Source of the DNA: Rothia sp. HMSC078H08
GTDB taxonomy: Bacteria; Actinomycetota; Actinomycetes; Actinomycetales; Micrococcaceae
Assembly: GCF_001808955.1 (NCBI RefSeq)
Contig: NZ_KV795254.1
Span: 264,236 to 328,235, forward strand
Length of the DNA: 64,000 nucleotides
Direction: 5' to 3'
Below, one piece after another: positions 27,582-38,742 of this stretch; the first letter of the stretch is position 1, and every line of letters begins with the position of its first letter. A program made the translations under genes and the position numbers. The notes below the pieces were generated by a model. That model saw nothing but the letters and a program-made list of their open reading frames with translations, ran no database searches and was not told the origin of the DNA.

Positions 27582-28352
27582 ATGGCCCACGAGGGCGACG
27601 AAAAAATCTGGAAGGTAGCGGTACTCGGTGCCGCAGGCCGCATGGGCTCTGAGGCGGTGCGCGCCGTCAACACCTCCGCAGACATGGACCTGGTGGCGGC
27701 ACTGGGCCGTGGCGATGACCTGCAGGAGCTGGTCGATGCCGGCGCAGAGATTGTTATTGACCTGACAGTTCCCGAATCCAGCGAGGCGAATGTGCGTTTC
27801 GCGGTGGAGCACGGTATGCACGCGGTGGTTGGTACGACCGGTTGGACCCCCGAGCGCCTGGACTCCCTGCGCGAACTGCTGACCGAGCACCCCGAGGTGG
27901 GTGTGCTCATCGCCCCGAACTTCGCGATTGGTTCGATTCTCGCCACCGAGTTCGCGGCGAAGGCGGCACGCTACTTCGAATCGGTAGAAATCATTGAGAT
28001 TCACCACCCGAACAAGGTGGACGCCCCCTCCGGTACCGCTGTGCACACCGCCCGCAAGGTGGCTGCCGCCCGCGCGGAGGCTGGCGTGGGGGCAAGCCCG
28101 GATGCCACCACCTCCGATCCTTTGGGCTCGCGCGGTGCCGTGGTCGACGATATTCACGTACATGCAGTACGTCTGCGTGGTATGGTGGCGCATCAGGAGA
28201 TTCTGCTGGGTGACCCCGGTCAGCAGCTGGTGATTCGTCATGATTCTTTTGACCGTACCTCCTTTATGCCCGGTGTTCTGCTGGGTGTGCGTGAGGTGGC
28301 GGCGCATCCCGGTTTGAGCGTGGGCTTGGACGCCTACATGGATTTGTCGTAG
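27582..28352 (+). CDS. dapB: 4-hydroxy-tetrahydrodipicolinate reductase
   Basis: NAD(P)H-dependent step in meso-diaminopimelate/lysine synthesis. 256 aa. Rossmann motif GAAGRMG near residue 15 and the catalytic HHPNKVDAPSGTA segment near residue 145 are intact. Start ATG 27582 behind GGAGGAGAG; the ORF could be extended but only upstream of this excellent ribosome site. Followed after 9 bases by the TPR membrane protein gene. Confidence 0.96.
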   Translation: MAHEGDEKIWKVAVLGAAGRMGSEAVRAVNTSADMDLVAALGRGDDLQELVDAGAEIVIDLTVPESSEANVRFAVEHGMHAVVGTTGWTPERLDSLRELLTEHPEVGVLIAPNFAIGSILATEFAAKAARYFESVEIIEIHHPNKVDAPSGTAVHTARKVAAARAEAGVGASPDATTSDPLGSRGAVVDDIHVHAVRLRGMVAHQEILLGDPGQQLVIRHDSFDRTSFMPGVLLGVREVAAHPGLSVGLDAYMDLS

Positions 28353-28361
28353 GGGAGCGTT

Positions 28362-29024
28362 ATGTCTGAACAAACTTCACCCGACGCCTCGCAGGTATCT
28401 TCCGAGGCTCCTAGCCCCTGGTGGACGTCGCTGCGCCTGTGGACCGTCTGTGCCTGCGTGCTGATGGTTCTGACCGTGCTGATTCTGCCGCTGCCGCTGG
28501 CGGCGCGTGCATCTATTCTGGGCGTGCTGATTTTTAGCGCCGTCTTCGTGACGGTGGATGCAGGCGGCTGGGGTAAGACCTTCGCGGCACTGACTTGCGC
28601 ACTGCTGACCCTGTACCTGGTACACATTGCGCAGCAGGGGTTCGTGATGCTCACCTCCGGTTCGGTGGCTGGCATTGTGCTTGGCGCGGGTATGATTCTG
28701 CTGCCGATTCTGGGTGCGTGGGCGCTGGTGCGTGAGGTGCTTTTCGGTGCTCGTATTCAGCGTATGGCTCAGGAGTTGGCTGCTTCGGGTGAGCTGGCGG
28801 AGGATACCCTGCCGCGCACCCCGGCGGGTCGTGTGGACCGTGAGGCGGCGGCGGTGGAGTTTGAAGGCTTTGCGGCGGCGGTTGAGCAGGAGCCGAATAG
28901 CTGGAAGGCGTGGTTCAACCTGGCGTGCATGTACGATGCGGGCGGCGAGCGTAAGCGTGCCCGTGCGGCGATGCGCAACGCGTGGGCGTTGCGTTCGGGC
29001 GGTCAGGCGAAGGGTATGCGTTAG
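28362..29024 (+). CDS. Membrane protein with C-terminal TPR-like repeat
   Basis: Function unknown. 220 aa: a soluble N-terminus, four hydrophobic segments between about residues 25 and 130, then a soluble helical tail containing one TPR-like unit (NSWKAWFNLACMYDAGGERKRAR near residue 185). It is transcribed with dapB (9-base gap, ribosome site GGGGAG) and precedes dapA, so a link to cell-envelope precursor supply is possible but unproven. Confidence 0.7.
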   Translation: MSEQTSPDASQVSSEAPSPWWTSLRLWTVCACVLMVLTVLILPLPLAARASILGVLIFSAVFVTVDAGGWGKTFAALTCALLTLYLVHIAQQGFVMLTSGSVAGIVLGAGMILLPILGAWALVREVLFGARIQRMAQELAASGELAEDTLPRTPAGRVDREAAAVEFEGFAAAVEQEPNSWKAWFNLACMYDAGGERKRARAAMRNAWALRSGGQAKGMR

Positions 29025-29161
29025 GCGCAAGCGCTGCGCTCCATCCTCAGTCCCGCATTTATTTTCGGTGTGGGGTTGATGGATAGTACCGAGGATATGT
29101 GCCCGGTTTCATAGGCTCTCGCGGAAGTACCGCGGGTTTGAAAGAGTCCGAATAGTAGAAC

Positions 29162-29215
29162 ACGCATGAAAACTTATGCGTCCTGTAGCAAAAATCTGCA
29201 TTTCGGGCGTACTCT
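29162..29215 (+). promoter_or_regulatory. dapA promoter with upstream palindrome
   Basis: -10 box TACTCT at 29210-29215, exactly 6 bases before the dapA ATG. A palindrome ACGCAT-N8-ATGCGT (29162-29181) lies where an operator or activator site would be. No good -35 box. Confidence 0.4.
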
Positions 29216-29221
29216 GGACAT

Positions 29222-30157
29222 ATGTCTGAGAACCTTTCGAACCCCGGTACTTTTGTTGAACCTGTCTTCGGTCGCCTCCTGACCGCAATGGTGACCCCCT
29301 TCGCGAAGGACGGCTCCGTTGATGAAAAGCAGGTTGCAGACCTGGCGAACTACCTTGTGGAGAACGGCCACGATGGTCTGGTGGTCTGCGGTACCACCGG
29401 TGAATACTCCACCATGACCGATGACGAGAACGAGCGCGTCTTCCAGATTGTGAAGGATACCGTCGGTTCTCGCGCGAAGATTATTGCCGGTGTTGGTTCG
29501 AACGATACGGCGCATACTATTGAGCTGGCGCACCGTGCCGAAAAGATTGGTGTGGACGGCCTGCTGGTTGTGACCCCCTATTACAACAAGCCGACTCAGC
29601 CGGGTGTCTACGCCCATTTTGCGACCGTTGCGCAGGCAACTGAGACCCCCGTCATGCTTTACGATATTCCGGGTCGTGCGGGCATCCCCATCGCACCCGA
29701 AACCTACCGTCGCCTTGCAGAAATTGATAGTATTGTAGCGGTGAAAGACGCCAAGGCAGACTTCGGTGCCGCAACCGAGGTCATGGCAACCACCGACCTG
29801 CACTACTACAGCGGCGACGACGGACTGACCCTTCCCTGGATGGCAATGGGCGCCGTCGGCCTCGTTTCGGTGACCGCACATGTGGCACCCGCACTCTTCC
29901 GTGCCCTGATTGATGCTGTCGTTGCACAGGACCTGGTGGAGGCTCAGCGTCTTCACCTGGAACTGACTCCGATTGTCCGAGCAACCATGGGCCGTGCCCC
30001 CGGTTGCGTTGCCGCCAAGGAAATTCTCTCCTGGCAGGGTGTGCTGGATGAGCCTGTCGTTCGCCTGCCGCACGTACTCTCCGAACCGGAGGTTGCCCAG
30101 GCTATGCGAGCTGACCTGCTCTCCTCGAGCATCGCTCACACCCTAAAGAACGCCTAA
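29222..30157 (+). CDS. dapA: 4-hydroxy-tetrahydrodipicolinate synthase
   Basis: Condenses pyruvate and aspartate semialdehyde, the first committed step of the DAP/lysine branch. 311 aa, standard length. Seen: VCGTTGEYSTMT near residue 58, YYNKP near residue 120 with the proton-relay Tyr, and the Schiff-base Lys in IVAVKDAKAD near residue 175. No ribosome site upstream; the -10-like TACTCT ends 7 bases before the ATG, so a leaderless mRNA is plausible. Confidence 0.96.
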   Translation: MSENLSNPGTFVEPVFGRLLTAMVTPFAKDGSVDEKQVADLANYLVENGHDGLVVCGTTGEYSTMTDDENERVFQIVKDTVGSRAKIIAGVGSNDTAHTIELAHRAEKIGVDGLLVVTPYYNKPTQPGVYAHFATVAQATETPVMLYDIPGRAGIPIAPETYRRLAEIDSIVAVKDAKADFGAATEVMATTDLHYYSGDDGLTLPWMAMGAVGLVSVTAHVAPALFRALIDAVVAQDLVEAQRLHLELTPIVRATMGRAPGCVAAKEILSWQGVLDEPVVRLPHVLSEPEVAQAMRADLLSSSIAHTLKNA

Positions 30158-30216
30158 ACTTTAACGCAGAACCTGCACAACTTATCGTACAGAGCGCGTA
30201 TATATAGAGGACTTCG

Positions 30217-30299
30217 GCTACCGTCACACCCCGACTTCGGGGCGCATGATGTAGCCAACGGACGCGGACTCCACACCTAACACTAGGTGAGGGGTCCGC
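30217..30299 (+). promoter_or_regulatory. Two hairpins in the dapA-rnj spacer
   Basis: First: GGCTAC (30217-30222) with GTAGCC (30251-30256) around a CCCCG/CGGGG hairpin. Second: arms 30264-30279 and 30284-30299, nearly perfect with a 4-nt loop. No T-runs. Either the dapA 3' end or part of a long rnj leader. The other 250 bases of this 392-base spacer show nothing I can name. Confidence 0.5.
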
Positions 30300-30549
30300 T
30301 CTGGCGTATTGCCGCGGTTTACCGTCGATGATTCGGCCCACCCACTCAGACAGGGGCCCAGCTTAGGTAGAAGCACCCGCGCACTACGCCCCCGAATACT
30401 TTTGAATACTTTCGGTGATTTGGACGCACCGGCAGCACCCCACCTCCTCGGCATGTGAGAGCCGAACCGGCGGGAGCGCTTGCGGTACGAAGCGTCACCT
30501 ACGAATCACAGACATCACAAGAAAACATAGAAGAAAGAGGAGACACACG

Positions 30550-32265
<1,716 letters not shown>

Positions 32266-32300
32266 TACTCTGCGCGAGGCTAACTGCCTGGCATAGCGAA

Positions 32301-32333
32301 AGGCGGGGTCGATACTTGGTGTCGGCCCCGCCT
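32301..32333 (+). terminator. Hairpin after rnj
   Basis: AGGCGGGG (32301-32308) pairs with CCCCGCCT (32326-32333) with extra pairing inside. No T-run. Confidence 0.55.
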
Positions 32334-32355
32334 GCCGTGTATCTGCGCAACGTAC

Positions 32356-32399
32356 GCGTGAAAGCTGCGCGAAAGCTGCGTGAAAGCTCGGCGAAAGCG
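32356..32399. repeat. Four 11-nt tandem repeats between rnj and ftsK
   Basis: Units GCGTGAAAGCT, GCGCGAAAGCT, GCGTGAAAGCT and CGGCGAAAGCG follow each other from 32356 to 32399. Confidence 0.8.
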
Positions 32400-32531
32400 A
32401 ACGCAGTAGGGGAGAAGCGCCTCATCAGCGCCCTATCAACACCTCTATAGGCACCGGGCGGGGCGCACTTTTTAGCTCACTGATAACGAAAGAATCGGTA
32501 CATTAACGGGAAGGTTGATACCCTAAAAGGT

Positions 32532-35500
32532 ATGGCTCCACGGACCACGAAGGGTCGTAACACGACCTCTACTAAAGCAAACACTAAGAAGACCACCCGC
32601 AAGCGCACCACCTCCCGAGGCGGTGCCCAGCGCGGTGCCAACGCGGCGAACCCTGTAGCGGGCGCTATCTCCTCCGTCTGGCTGAGCATCGCTCACGCTA
32701 TCGGTGGGCTCTTCCGCTCCATTGGCGCGGTGCGCACCGACCTTGCGCCCGAAGACCGCCGTGACGGTGGCGCGCTCACCATCCTGCTGTTCGGCATGAT
32801 TAGCGCCGGAGTGGAGTGGTACAACTGGCGTGCCCACACCTCCCTCGGTTTGTTGCGCGCGCCCCTGGACGCCTGGCACACCATGCTGGGTGGTATTTTC
32901 GGTCAGGGCGCCCTGTTGATTCCGGTGTTCTGCCTCATCATGGCGTGGTGTGTTTTCCGTGGGCCCGACCTGATTAAACGTAATAACCGCGTGGCGGTGG
33001 GGTCCTTCATCATGCTGATGGCGGCATCCCTGTTCTTTGCACGCCATGCGGGTCACCCGACGTTCGCGGATGGTTTTGACGCCGTCTGGGCTGGTGGTGG
33101 TGTGGCTGGCGTGCTGCTGGGCACCCCCATTGTGCGTGTGAGCGGCGGTATTGCGTTCGTTGAGATTCTGATCCACCTGCTACTGGGTATTGCCGGTCTG
33201 ATGGTTCTGACGAACACTCCGATTCGTCAGGTGGTGCCGCGTACTTTGCACCTGGTCGGTTTGGCTCTGGGGGAGAAGCCGAACGGCACGACTCGAACCT
33301 CCGCGAAGGATAGCCCTTCGGATGCGACTCAGACCGTGGACCTGAACGCTGAGGAGCACGACCGCAGCTACCTGTACGGTGACGATGAGAAGCCGGCGCG
33401 CTCGGCTCAGAAGTCTGGTGGCCTGTTCGCTCGTCTGCGCGGCTGGTTGGGCATTGCTCCCGCTGCGTCGACCGATTCTTCCCTGGACGAGTACGCCGGT
33501 GATGAAGCATTCGTGAGCGCCGTGGTGGATGAGACTCACCCGGAAACCACGCAGATGCCGGTACAGCCGGAGGACTCTGCACAGGATTCTGCGCAGGGAT
33601 TCGCTCAGCAGACGCGCTCGGCGGCTAAACCGAACCGCCTGTCCCGTCTGCCCGGTCGCCTCAATCAGGCACCGGCTGCGCAGGGTGTGTCCGCCCAGGG
33701 TGCTTCTGCGCAGAACGGCGCTTATTCGAGCAGCCCTGACCTCTTCGACGTTGAGGCGTCGGATGCACCCGCAGCCCGCCTGGATCAGGTGCAGCGTGCC
33801 GCCGTGGCGAACGGCCGCGTGAACCGTATTCCTGGCGAGGAGCCTCTCTTTGACGTTGAGGCATATGACGGATTCGGCGCTTCTGAGGAAGCTTCACCGC
33901 AGACGAAACCGCACCAGGTGGTGAACCCTGCACAGTCTGCGGCACAGCCCGCCGCCTCGGCTTCTGCATCCCAGGCTCCTGCCGCACCCGCGGCGCAGCC
34001 GCCGATTCCGACCCGCATGCACTCGCCGGGTGCGCACCCGAAGAACGCGGCTCCCGCGGCTTCGCGAGCGCCCGAGGCTGGCGCATCCCGCCCGCTGCAG
34101 AACAACACTCAGGTGGCGACCACCGAGCAGGCGCGCGGCGAGCAGGTTGTGCAGTCCTCCCGCGGCACCTATGTGCTGCCCTCGGAGGAGATACTGGTTG
34201 CTGGTCCTCCCGCCAAGGAATCTTCCGAGGTCAACGAGCACGTGGTTGAGGCTCTGACGAATGTGCTGGAGCAGTTCAAGGTGGATGCGCAGGTCACCGG
34301 CTTCTCGCGCGGCCCGACCGTGACCCGCTATGAGATTGAGCTGGGTCCCGCCACGAAGGTTGAGCGTGTGACGGCGTTGAGCAAGAACATTGCGTACGCT
34401 GTGGCGAGCCCGGATGTTCGTATTCTGTCCCCGATTCCGGGTAAGTCCGCGATTGGTATTGAGATTCCGAATACGGACCGTGAGACCGTTGCCCTGGGTG
34501 ATGTGCTGCGTTCCCCGCAGGCTCACGCGAACCACCACCCGATGGTCATGGGTGTGGGTAAGGACGTTGAGGGCGGTTTCGTGCTGGCGAACCTCGCGAA
34601 GATGCCGCATATGCTGGTCGCTGGTGCGACCGGTGCGGGTAAGTCTTCGTTTGTGAACTCGATGATTACCTCGATTCTGATGCGTTCGACTCCGGACCAG
34701 GTGCGCCTGGTGATGGTTGACCCGAAGCGTGTGGAGCTAACCGCCTATGAGGGTATTCCGCACCTGATTACGCCCATCATTACGAACCCGAAGAAGGCCG
34801 CTGAGGCCCTGCAGTGGGTAGTTCGTGAGATGGACGCCCGCTACGATGACCTCGCCCACTACGGCTACAAGCACGTGGACGACTTCAACAAGGCGGTGCG
34901 TGAGGGTAAGATTCAGCCCGATCCCGGTAGCAAGCGCACGGTGCATGAGTACCCGTACCTGCTGGTGATTGTTGACGAGCTCGCCGACCTGATGATGGTC
35001 GCTCCGCGCGATGTGGAAGAGGCGATTGTTCGTATTACCCAGCTGGCGCGTGCGGCGGGTATTCACCTGGTGCTGGCGACCCAGCGTCCTTCGGTGGATG
35101 TGGTGACCGGTCTGATTAAGGCGAACGTTCCGTCCCGTATGGCGTTTGCGACCTCCTCGGTTACTGACTCTCGCGTGGTGCTGGATCAGCCCGGCGCGGA
35201 GAAGCTGATCGGTCAGGGCGATGCGCTCTTCCTGCCGATGGGTGCCTCGAAGCCGATGCGTGTTCAGGGCGCGTGGGTGTCTGAGTCTGAGATTCACGCC
35301 GTGGTTGAGCACGTGAAGAAGCAGGCGCCGACCATCTACCGTGAGGACGTGATGGTCTCTGCCGCGAAGAAGCAGATTGATGAGGAAATCGGTGATGACC
35401 TCGATGATCTGCTGCAGGCGGCGGAGATTGTGATTACGACCCAGTTCGGTTCGACCTCGATGCTGCAGCGTAAGTTGCGCATGGGCTTCGCGAAGGCTGG

Positions 35501-35741
35501 CCGCATCATGGACCTGCTGGAGTCGCAGGGCGTGGTGGGCCCCTCGGAGGGTTCGAAGGCACGTGAGGTGCTCATCCGCCCGGATGACCTGCAGGCGACC
35601 CTGGCGCGTATTCGCGGTGAGGAGCCTCCGGCTGCCGACCCGTACGCGAATGCGGTGGACCCGGGCGAGGCGGTCACCGACTACTTCGATGAGCCTGATG
35701 ATGAGGGCTCGGAGGACGCCTGGCAGCTGACCGGCCGCTAG
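32532..35741 (+). CDS. ftsK: DNA translocase FtsK/SpoIIIE
   Basis: Septum-associated ATP-driven DNA pump for chromosome segregation. 1069 aa: basic N-terminus, four hydrophobic segments (about 85-230), a long Ala/Pro/Gln-rich linker (about 240-560), the RecA-like motor with Walker [11 protein letters not shown] near residue 699 and Walker [13 protein letters not shown] near 815, and the gamma winged-helix domain (last 110 residues, [19 protein letters not shown]). The ATG has little ribosome-site support (AAAAGG only 1-2 nt away) but TACCCT lies 7 bases upstream, so a leaderless mRNA is possible. Confidence 0.95.
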   Translation: MAPRTTKGRNTTSTKANTKKTTRKRTTSRGGAQRGANAANPVAGAISSVWLSIAHAIGGLFRSIGAVRTDLAPEDRRDGGALTILLFGMISAGVEWYNWRAHTSLGLLRAPLDAWHTMLGGIFGQGALLIPVFCLIMAWCVFRGPDLIKRNNRVAVGSFIMLMAASLFFARHAGHPTFADGFDAVWAGGGVAGVLLGTPIVRVSGGIAFVEILIHLLLGIAGLMVLTNTPIRQVVPRTLHLVGLALGEKPNGTTRTSAKDSPSDATQTVDLNAEEHDRSYLYGDDEKPARSAQKSGGLFARLRGWLGIAPAASTDSSLDEYAGDEAFVSAVVDETHPETTQMPVQPEDSAQDSAQGFAQQTRSAAKPNRLSRLPGRLNQAPAAQGVSAQGASAQNGAYSSSPDLFDVEASDAPAARLDQVQRAAVANGRVNRIPGEEPLFDVEAYDGFGASEEASPQTKPHQVVNPAQSAAQPAASASASQAPAAPAAQPPIPTRMHSPGAHPKNAAPAASRAPEAGASRPLQNNTQVATTEQARGEQVVQSSRGTYVLPSEEILVAGPPAKESSEVNEHVVEALTNVLEQFKVDAQVTGFSRGPTVTRYEIELGPATKVERVTALSKNIAYAVASPDVRILSPIPGKSAIGIEIPNTDRETVALGDVLRSPQAHANHHPMVMGVGKDVEGGFVLANLAKMPHMLVAGATGAGKSSFVNSMITSILMRSTPDQVRLVMVDPKRVELTAYEGIPHLITPIITNPKKAAEALQWVVREMDARYDDLAHYGYKHVDDFNKAVREGKIQPDPGSKRTVHEYPYLLVIVDELADLMMVAPRDVEEAIVRITQLARAAGIHLVLATQRPSVDVVTGLIKANVPSRMAFATSSVTDSRVVLDQPGAEKLIGQGDALFLPMGASKPMRVQGAWVSESEIHAVVEHVKKQAPTIYREDVMVSAAKKQIDEEIGDDLDDLLQAAEIVITTQFGSTSMLQRKLRMGFAKAGRIMDLLESQGVVGPSEGSKAREVLIRPDDLQATLARIRGEEPPAADPYANAVDPGEAVTDYFDEPDDEGSEDAWQLTGR

Positions 35742-35814
35742 TGCCTCAGCGCCCTGCCCGCTCGGCTGACCCACTCAGTTGAGTGAGCGCGCGACATGCA
35801 CCCCGCATCGTCCC

Positions 35815-35843
35815 TGTGATGTCTGCTACGGCACACGTATAAT
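35815..35843 (+). promoter_or_regulatory. Probable pgsA promoter
   Basis: Consensus -10 TATAAT at 35838-35843 with a weak -35 TGTGAT (35815-35820), spacing 17, about 97 bases before pgsA. Confidence 0.55.
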
Positions 35844-35940
35844 GGACGGTACGGGGTGTTTGCGTACCCCCGATACGTTTAGGTGTCGGTGCGTACGCGG
35901 TCTCTCACCGTCGAAAGCCATCTACCCGTAAGGAGCCGTT

Positions 35941-36588
35941 ATGAGTGAAGCTCGCAATTCCGCACCCGCAGGTGCGGTCAGCACAGCGAAACCTTCGAAC
36001 TGGAATGTGCCGAATGTGTTGACGGTTCTGCGTATTATTGCGGTTCCTTTCTTTATCGTTGCCCTGGTTGCGGGCGGTACTTTTGGTGCCGCTGATCCAA
36101 CGCACCGCTGGCTCGCATGGATTATTTTCATTCTTGCCATGCTCACGGACTGGGCGGACGGCTACTTGGCGCGCTCGCGTAATCTGATTACGAGCTTCGG
36201 TAAGATTGCTGACCCGATTGCCGATAAGTTCCTCACCGGCGCGGCGTTTATTGTGCTGTCGGCGCTGGGCGAGCTGTGGTGGTGGGTCACGATTGTGATT
36301 CTGCTACGTGAGTGGGGCATTACGATCATGCGCCTGTTCGTCATTAAGTACGGTGTGATGGCCGCTAGTAAGGGCGGCAAGATTAAGACCGTGCTGCAGA
36401 CGGTGGCGCTGGTGCTGATGCTTCTGCCGCTGGGTCAGCTGGGTCTTGGCTGGCTGATTCCTGGTTGGGTTCTGATGGGCGCGGTCACCGCGATTACCGT
36501 GTGGACCGGCCTGGTGTATGTGCGTGATGCGTATATTTTGCGTCGTAACTGGTTGCAGGCTCAGGCCTCCCAGGGCGGCGGTAACTAG
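35941..36588 (+). CDS. pgsA: CDP-diacylglycerol-glycerol-3-phosphate 3-phosphatidyltransferase (PgsA-type)
   Basis: Membrane enzyme of the CDP-alcohol phosphatidyltransferase family, making phosphatidylglycerol phosphate. 215 aa, about five hydrophobic segments. The family motif is complete: DWADGYLAR followed by G, D and D in SFGKIADPIADK near residue 85. Position before cinA-clgR-recA is typical for pgsA of this phylum; another CDP-alcohol substrate cannot be fully excluded. ATG behind AAGGAG. Confidence 0.93.
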   Translation: MSEARNSAPAGAVSTAKPSNWNVPNVLTVLRIIAVPFFIVALVAGGTFGAADPTHRWLAWIIFILAMLTDWADGYLARSRNLITSFGKIADPIADKFLTGAAFIVLSALGELWWWVTIVILLREWGITIMRLFVIKYGVMAASKGGKIKTVLQTVALVLMLLPLGQLGLGWLIPGWVLMGAVTAITVWTGLVYVRDAYILRRNWLQAQASQGGGN

Positions 36589-36591
36589 AGG

Positions 36592-36623
36592 CGAGGGGAG
36601 TGGCGTGTGCTGCTCCCCTTCGC
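36592..36623 (+). terminator. Hairpin between pgsA and cinA
   Basis: GGGGAG (36595-36600) with CTCCCC (36613-36618), extended by flanking GCGA/TTCGC. No T-run; 65 bases before cinA. Confidence 0.4.
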
Positions 36624-36688
36624 TGTACCTGCGGTGCGTTGTACGCCGCGTGAGGTTTTGGGCGGCGGTGCGCCGCTGAAAGGAGAGA

Positions 36689-37279
36689 ATGATGGTTCCC
36701 CTCGTACTTGAAGATGCTCTGTCCCTTGAGCTTTCTTCCGCTGAGGTTTTCTCCGGCACCCCGGAGGCAGCGGCGCTGTTACTGCGTGATGCGGTGCAGT
36801 TGCGCGCCGCCCAGGAGGGCCCGGTGCAGGTGGCGACGGCTGAGTCGCTGACCGGCGGGGACGTGGGCGGCGCGATTTGTACGGTGCCGGGTGCATCCGC
36901 GTATTACCGCGGCGGCGTGATTTCCTATGCCTACGAGGTGAAGGCGCAGGTGCTGGGAGTGGATGCTCAGCTGCTGGCGCGTGAGGGTGCGGTGCATCCT
37001 GCGGTGGCGGTGCAGATGGCTGTTGGTGCGGCGCGTGTGTGCGGTGCCGATTATGCGGTGTCGACTACGGGTGTTGCCGGTCCTGATCCTGCGGATGGCC
37101 AGCCGGTGGGCACGGTCTATATTGGCGTGTGTTCCCCGTCCGGTTCTGAGGTGTTTGAGCGGCACTATTCGGGGGACCGGGCGCAGATTCGTGCGGCGGC
37201 GAGTGCGGATGCGATTGCTCTGCTGGCGCGTGCGGTACGCGGCGGTGCCGGTGGGGTTCTGGAGAACGAGCAGGCGTAG
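36689..37279 (+). CDS. CinA C-terminal domain protein (nicotinamide-nucleotide amidohydrolase, PncC)
   Basis: Stand-alone CinA_C domain of 196 aa; the family deamidates NMN in pyridine-nucleotide recycling. Seen: TAESLTGGDVGGAICTVPGAS near residue 50, the YYRGGVISYAYEVKAQVLGV segment, and TTGVAGPDPADGQPVGTV near residue 130. Start ATG 36689 (or 36692) behind AAAGGAGAG. Encoded between pgsA and clgR, as usual in actinobacteria where it is often co-transcribed with recA. Confidence 0.92.
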   Translation: MMVPLVLEDALSLELSSAEVFSGTPEAAALLLRDAVQLRAAQEGPVQVATAESLTGGDVGGAICTVPGASAYYRGGVISYAYEVKAQVLGVDAQLLAREGAVHPAVAVQMAVGAARVCGADYAVSTTGVAGPDPADGQPVGTVYIGVCSPSGSEVFERHYSGDRAQIRAAASADAIALLARAVRGGAGGVLENEQA

Positions 37280-37496
37280 CGTGCTGGGCTAGACTGTGCT
37301 GTGCTGTGCGGCGCCTGGAACGGCTGTGTAGTCGTCTGTGCAGCGCCTACCTGAGAAAAAATTTTACGGTTCAAATATATTCACAGGGTTCTTTCAGCTC
37401 CGAGGGAATAAAGGCATAGGTTCGTCTGTTTGAATAGATACAAGCCGTAAGAAGAAGACAAAAATGGCGGGGCTCCTAGCTCACGCTCCAAAAATC

Positions 37497-37510
37497 AGTT
37501 AGGCTTAACT
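37497..37510. promoter_or_regulatory. Palindrome upstream of clgR
   Basis: AGTTA-GGCT-TAACT, 55 bases before the clgR start in an AT-rich spacer; an operator candidate, possibly for autoregulation. Confidence 0.3.
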
Positions 37511-37564
37511 ATGTACAGTCCCGCGCGTCGGGAATACCTACTCAGGAAAGTGATATAGAAGCTC

Positions 37565-37972
37565 ATGGCTAAGCAGCGCGTATCGATTAATGGCATTACT
37601 AAGTGGAAGGAAATCGAGGAGACCCCCCGACAGGCCGCCCCGGTCGTTGAGGAAGCTAAGGTTGTTCCCCTGCGACAGGCAATCGGTGAGGTCCTTCGCG
37701 ACGTTCGCCAGCGTCAGGGCCGCACCCTGCGTGAGGTTTCCCAGCGTGCCCGTGTTTCCCTCGGTTACCTGAGCGAAGTTGAGCGCGGTCAGAAGGAAGC
37801 TTCCTCCGAACTGCTGGCGTGGATTTGCCAGGCTCTGGACATTCCGATGTCCCAGATGCTGCGTGAGGTTGCCGACCGTATGGCGGTTCTCGAGGGCGTT
37901 CAGATCCCGGATACTGTTCCGGCTGAGATGTCTGAGCAGTACAAGAGCGATTACTACATTCTCTCGAAGTAA
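37565..37972 (+). CDS. clgR: XRE-family regulator ClgR
   Basis: Helix-turn-helix transcription activator that in other actinobacteria controls clp protease and other proteostasis genes. 135 aa. The HTH lies at about residues 38-95, with the highly conserved recognition segment [23 protein letters not shown]-terminal 35 residues are a low-homology extension. The C-terminus YYILSK lacks an obvious LAA-type degron. Gene position between cinA and DUF3046/recA matches clgR elsewhere. Ribosome site weak (GAAGC). Confidence 0.9.
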   Translation: MAKQRVSINGITKWKEIEETPRQAAPVVEEAKVVPLRQAIGEVLRDVRQRQGRTLREVSQRARVSLGYLSEVERGQKEASSELLAWICQALDIPMSQMLREVADRMAVLEGVQIPDTVPAEMSEQYKSDYYILSK

Positions 37973-38002
37973 CGCGAGGCGGCACATGCCGCGCTAAACG
38001 TG

Positions 38003-38050
38003 AAGCGATGCCGTGCATCCCCGTAAGGTGGGTGTGCGGCATCGCTTATT
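38003..38050 (+). terminator. Terminator after clgR
   Basis: AAGCGATGCCG (38003-38013) pairs with CGGCATCGCTT (38037-38047) with inner pairs; short T-rich tail. Confidence 0.7.
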
Positions 38051-38117
38051 CTCGGTTTATTACCGAGCGATGTGACGAATTATGAAGCAAACTAGCGGTG
38101 AAGCGGAAGGAGCGCTT

Positions 38118-38339
38118 GTGAAGCTGAGCGAATTTTGGGCGTGCATGGAGTATGAGTTCGGTGCCGGGTATGCTCCGGTACTTGCGCGGGACCTGGTGCT
38201 GGGCTCGCTGGGTCATGTGACCGCTGCGGAGGCGCTGGACCAGGGCGTTAACCCGAGGGATGTGTGGCTGGCGATCTGTGATGAGCAGGAGATTCCGCAG
38301 GAGCGCCGCCTGGGTCCGGATAAGGAACCGCTGCGCTAG
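38118..38339 (+). CDS. DUF3046 protein
   Basis: Short actinobacterial protein of unknown function found just before recA. 73 aa from GTG 38118, chosen because it gives the family opening VKLSEFWACME and has GAAGGAG 7 bases upstream; the in-frame ATG 38082 has none. Other conserved parts: ARDLVLGSLGHVTAAEALDQG and DVWLAICDEQEIP. Confidence 0.88.
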   Translation: MKLSEFWACMEYEFGAGYAPVLARDLVLGSLGHVTAAEALDQGVNPRDVWLAICDEQEIPQERRLGPDKEPLR

Positions 38340-38742
38340 GTAGTGAGCCTGGCGTGTTCTAGCGTATGGGCGGTGCCCACCGTCTGTTCCCTAGCGTTTG
38401 TTCGAGTGCTGGCGCCTGTGCGGGAGGTATTTTCGAATAATTAGCCGAGAATCCGGGGTTTTTCGAAAATATATGCCGAAACCCTATCCGATTTATTCGA
38501 AACCGGGTCGTAATTTTGTTCGACTCATGCTAGACTTTCCACATCAGGAATTTTTCGGAAAAATCTTCAAAGTTTTCCACAGATTTTAAAAAATGGCCTT
38601 ATCCTGTCAGGCTGTGACCCTAGAGTAGTCTCAGAAGGAACCGGTAGGCCAAAACCTTCAAGGTCTCGATTACGAGTCCCACCGATTCCGAAGAAACATT
38701 ACTCCCGTCAACCACTGACAACACAAAGAACGAGGTACTACC
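38340..38742. other. recA upstream region, AT-rich with TTCGAA motifs
   Basis: 403 bases without a gene, noticeably more AT-rich than the surroundings. TTCGAA occurs at 38432, 38462 and 38496, and GTTCGA at 38518. An extended -10 TGC-TAGACT (38528-38536) and a palindrome ATTTTT-CGG-AAAAAT (38550-38564) just after the expected start of transcription look like the recA promoter and operator. A canonical LexA box (TCGAAC-N4-GTTCGA) is not seen. The remaining 180 bases are leader with no named element. Confidence 0.5.
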
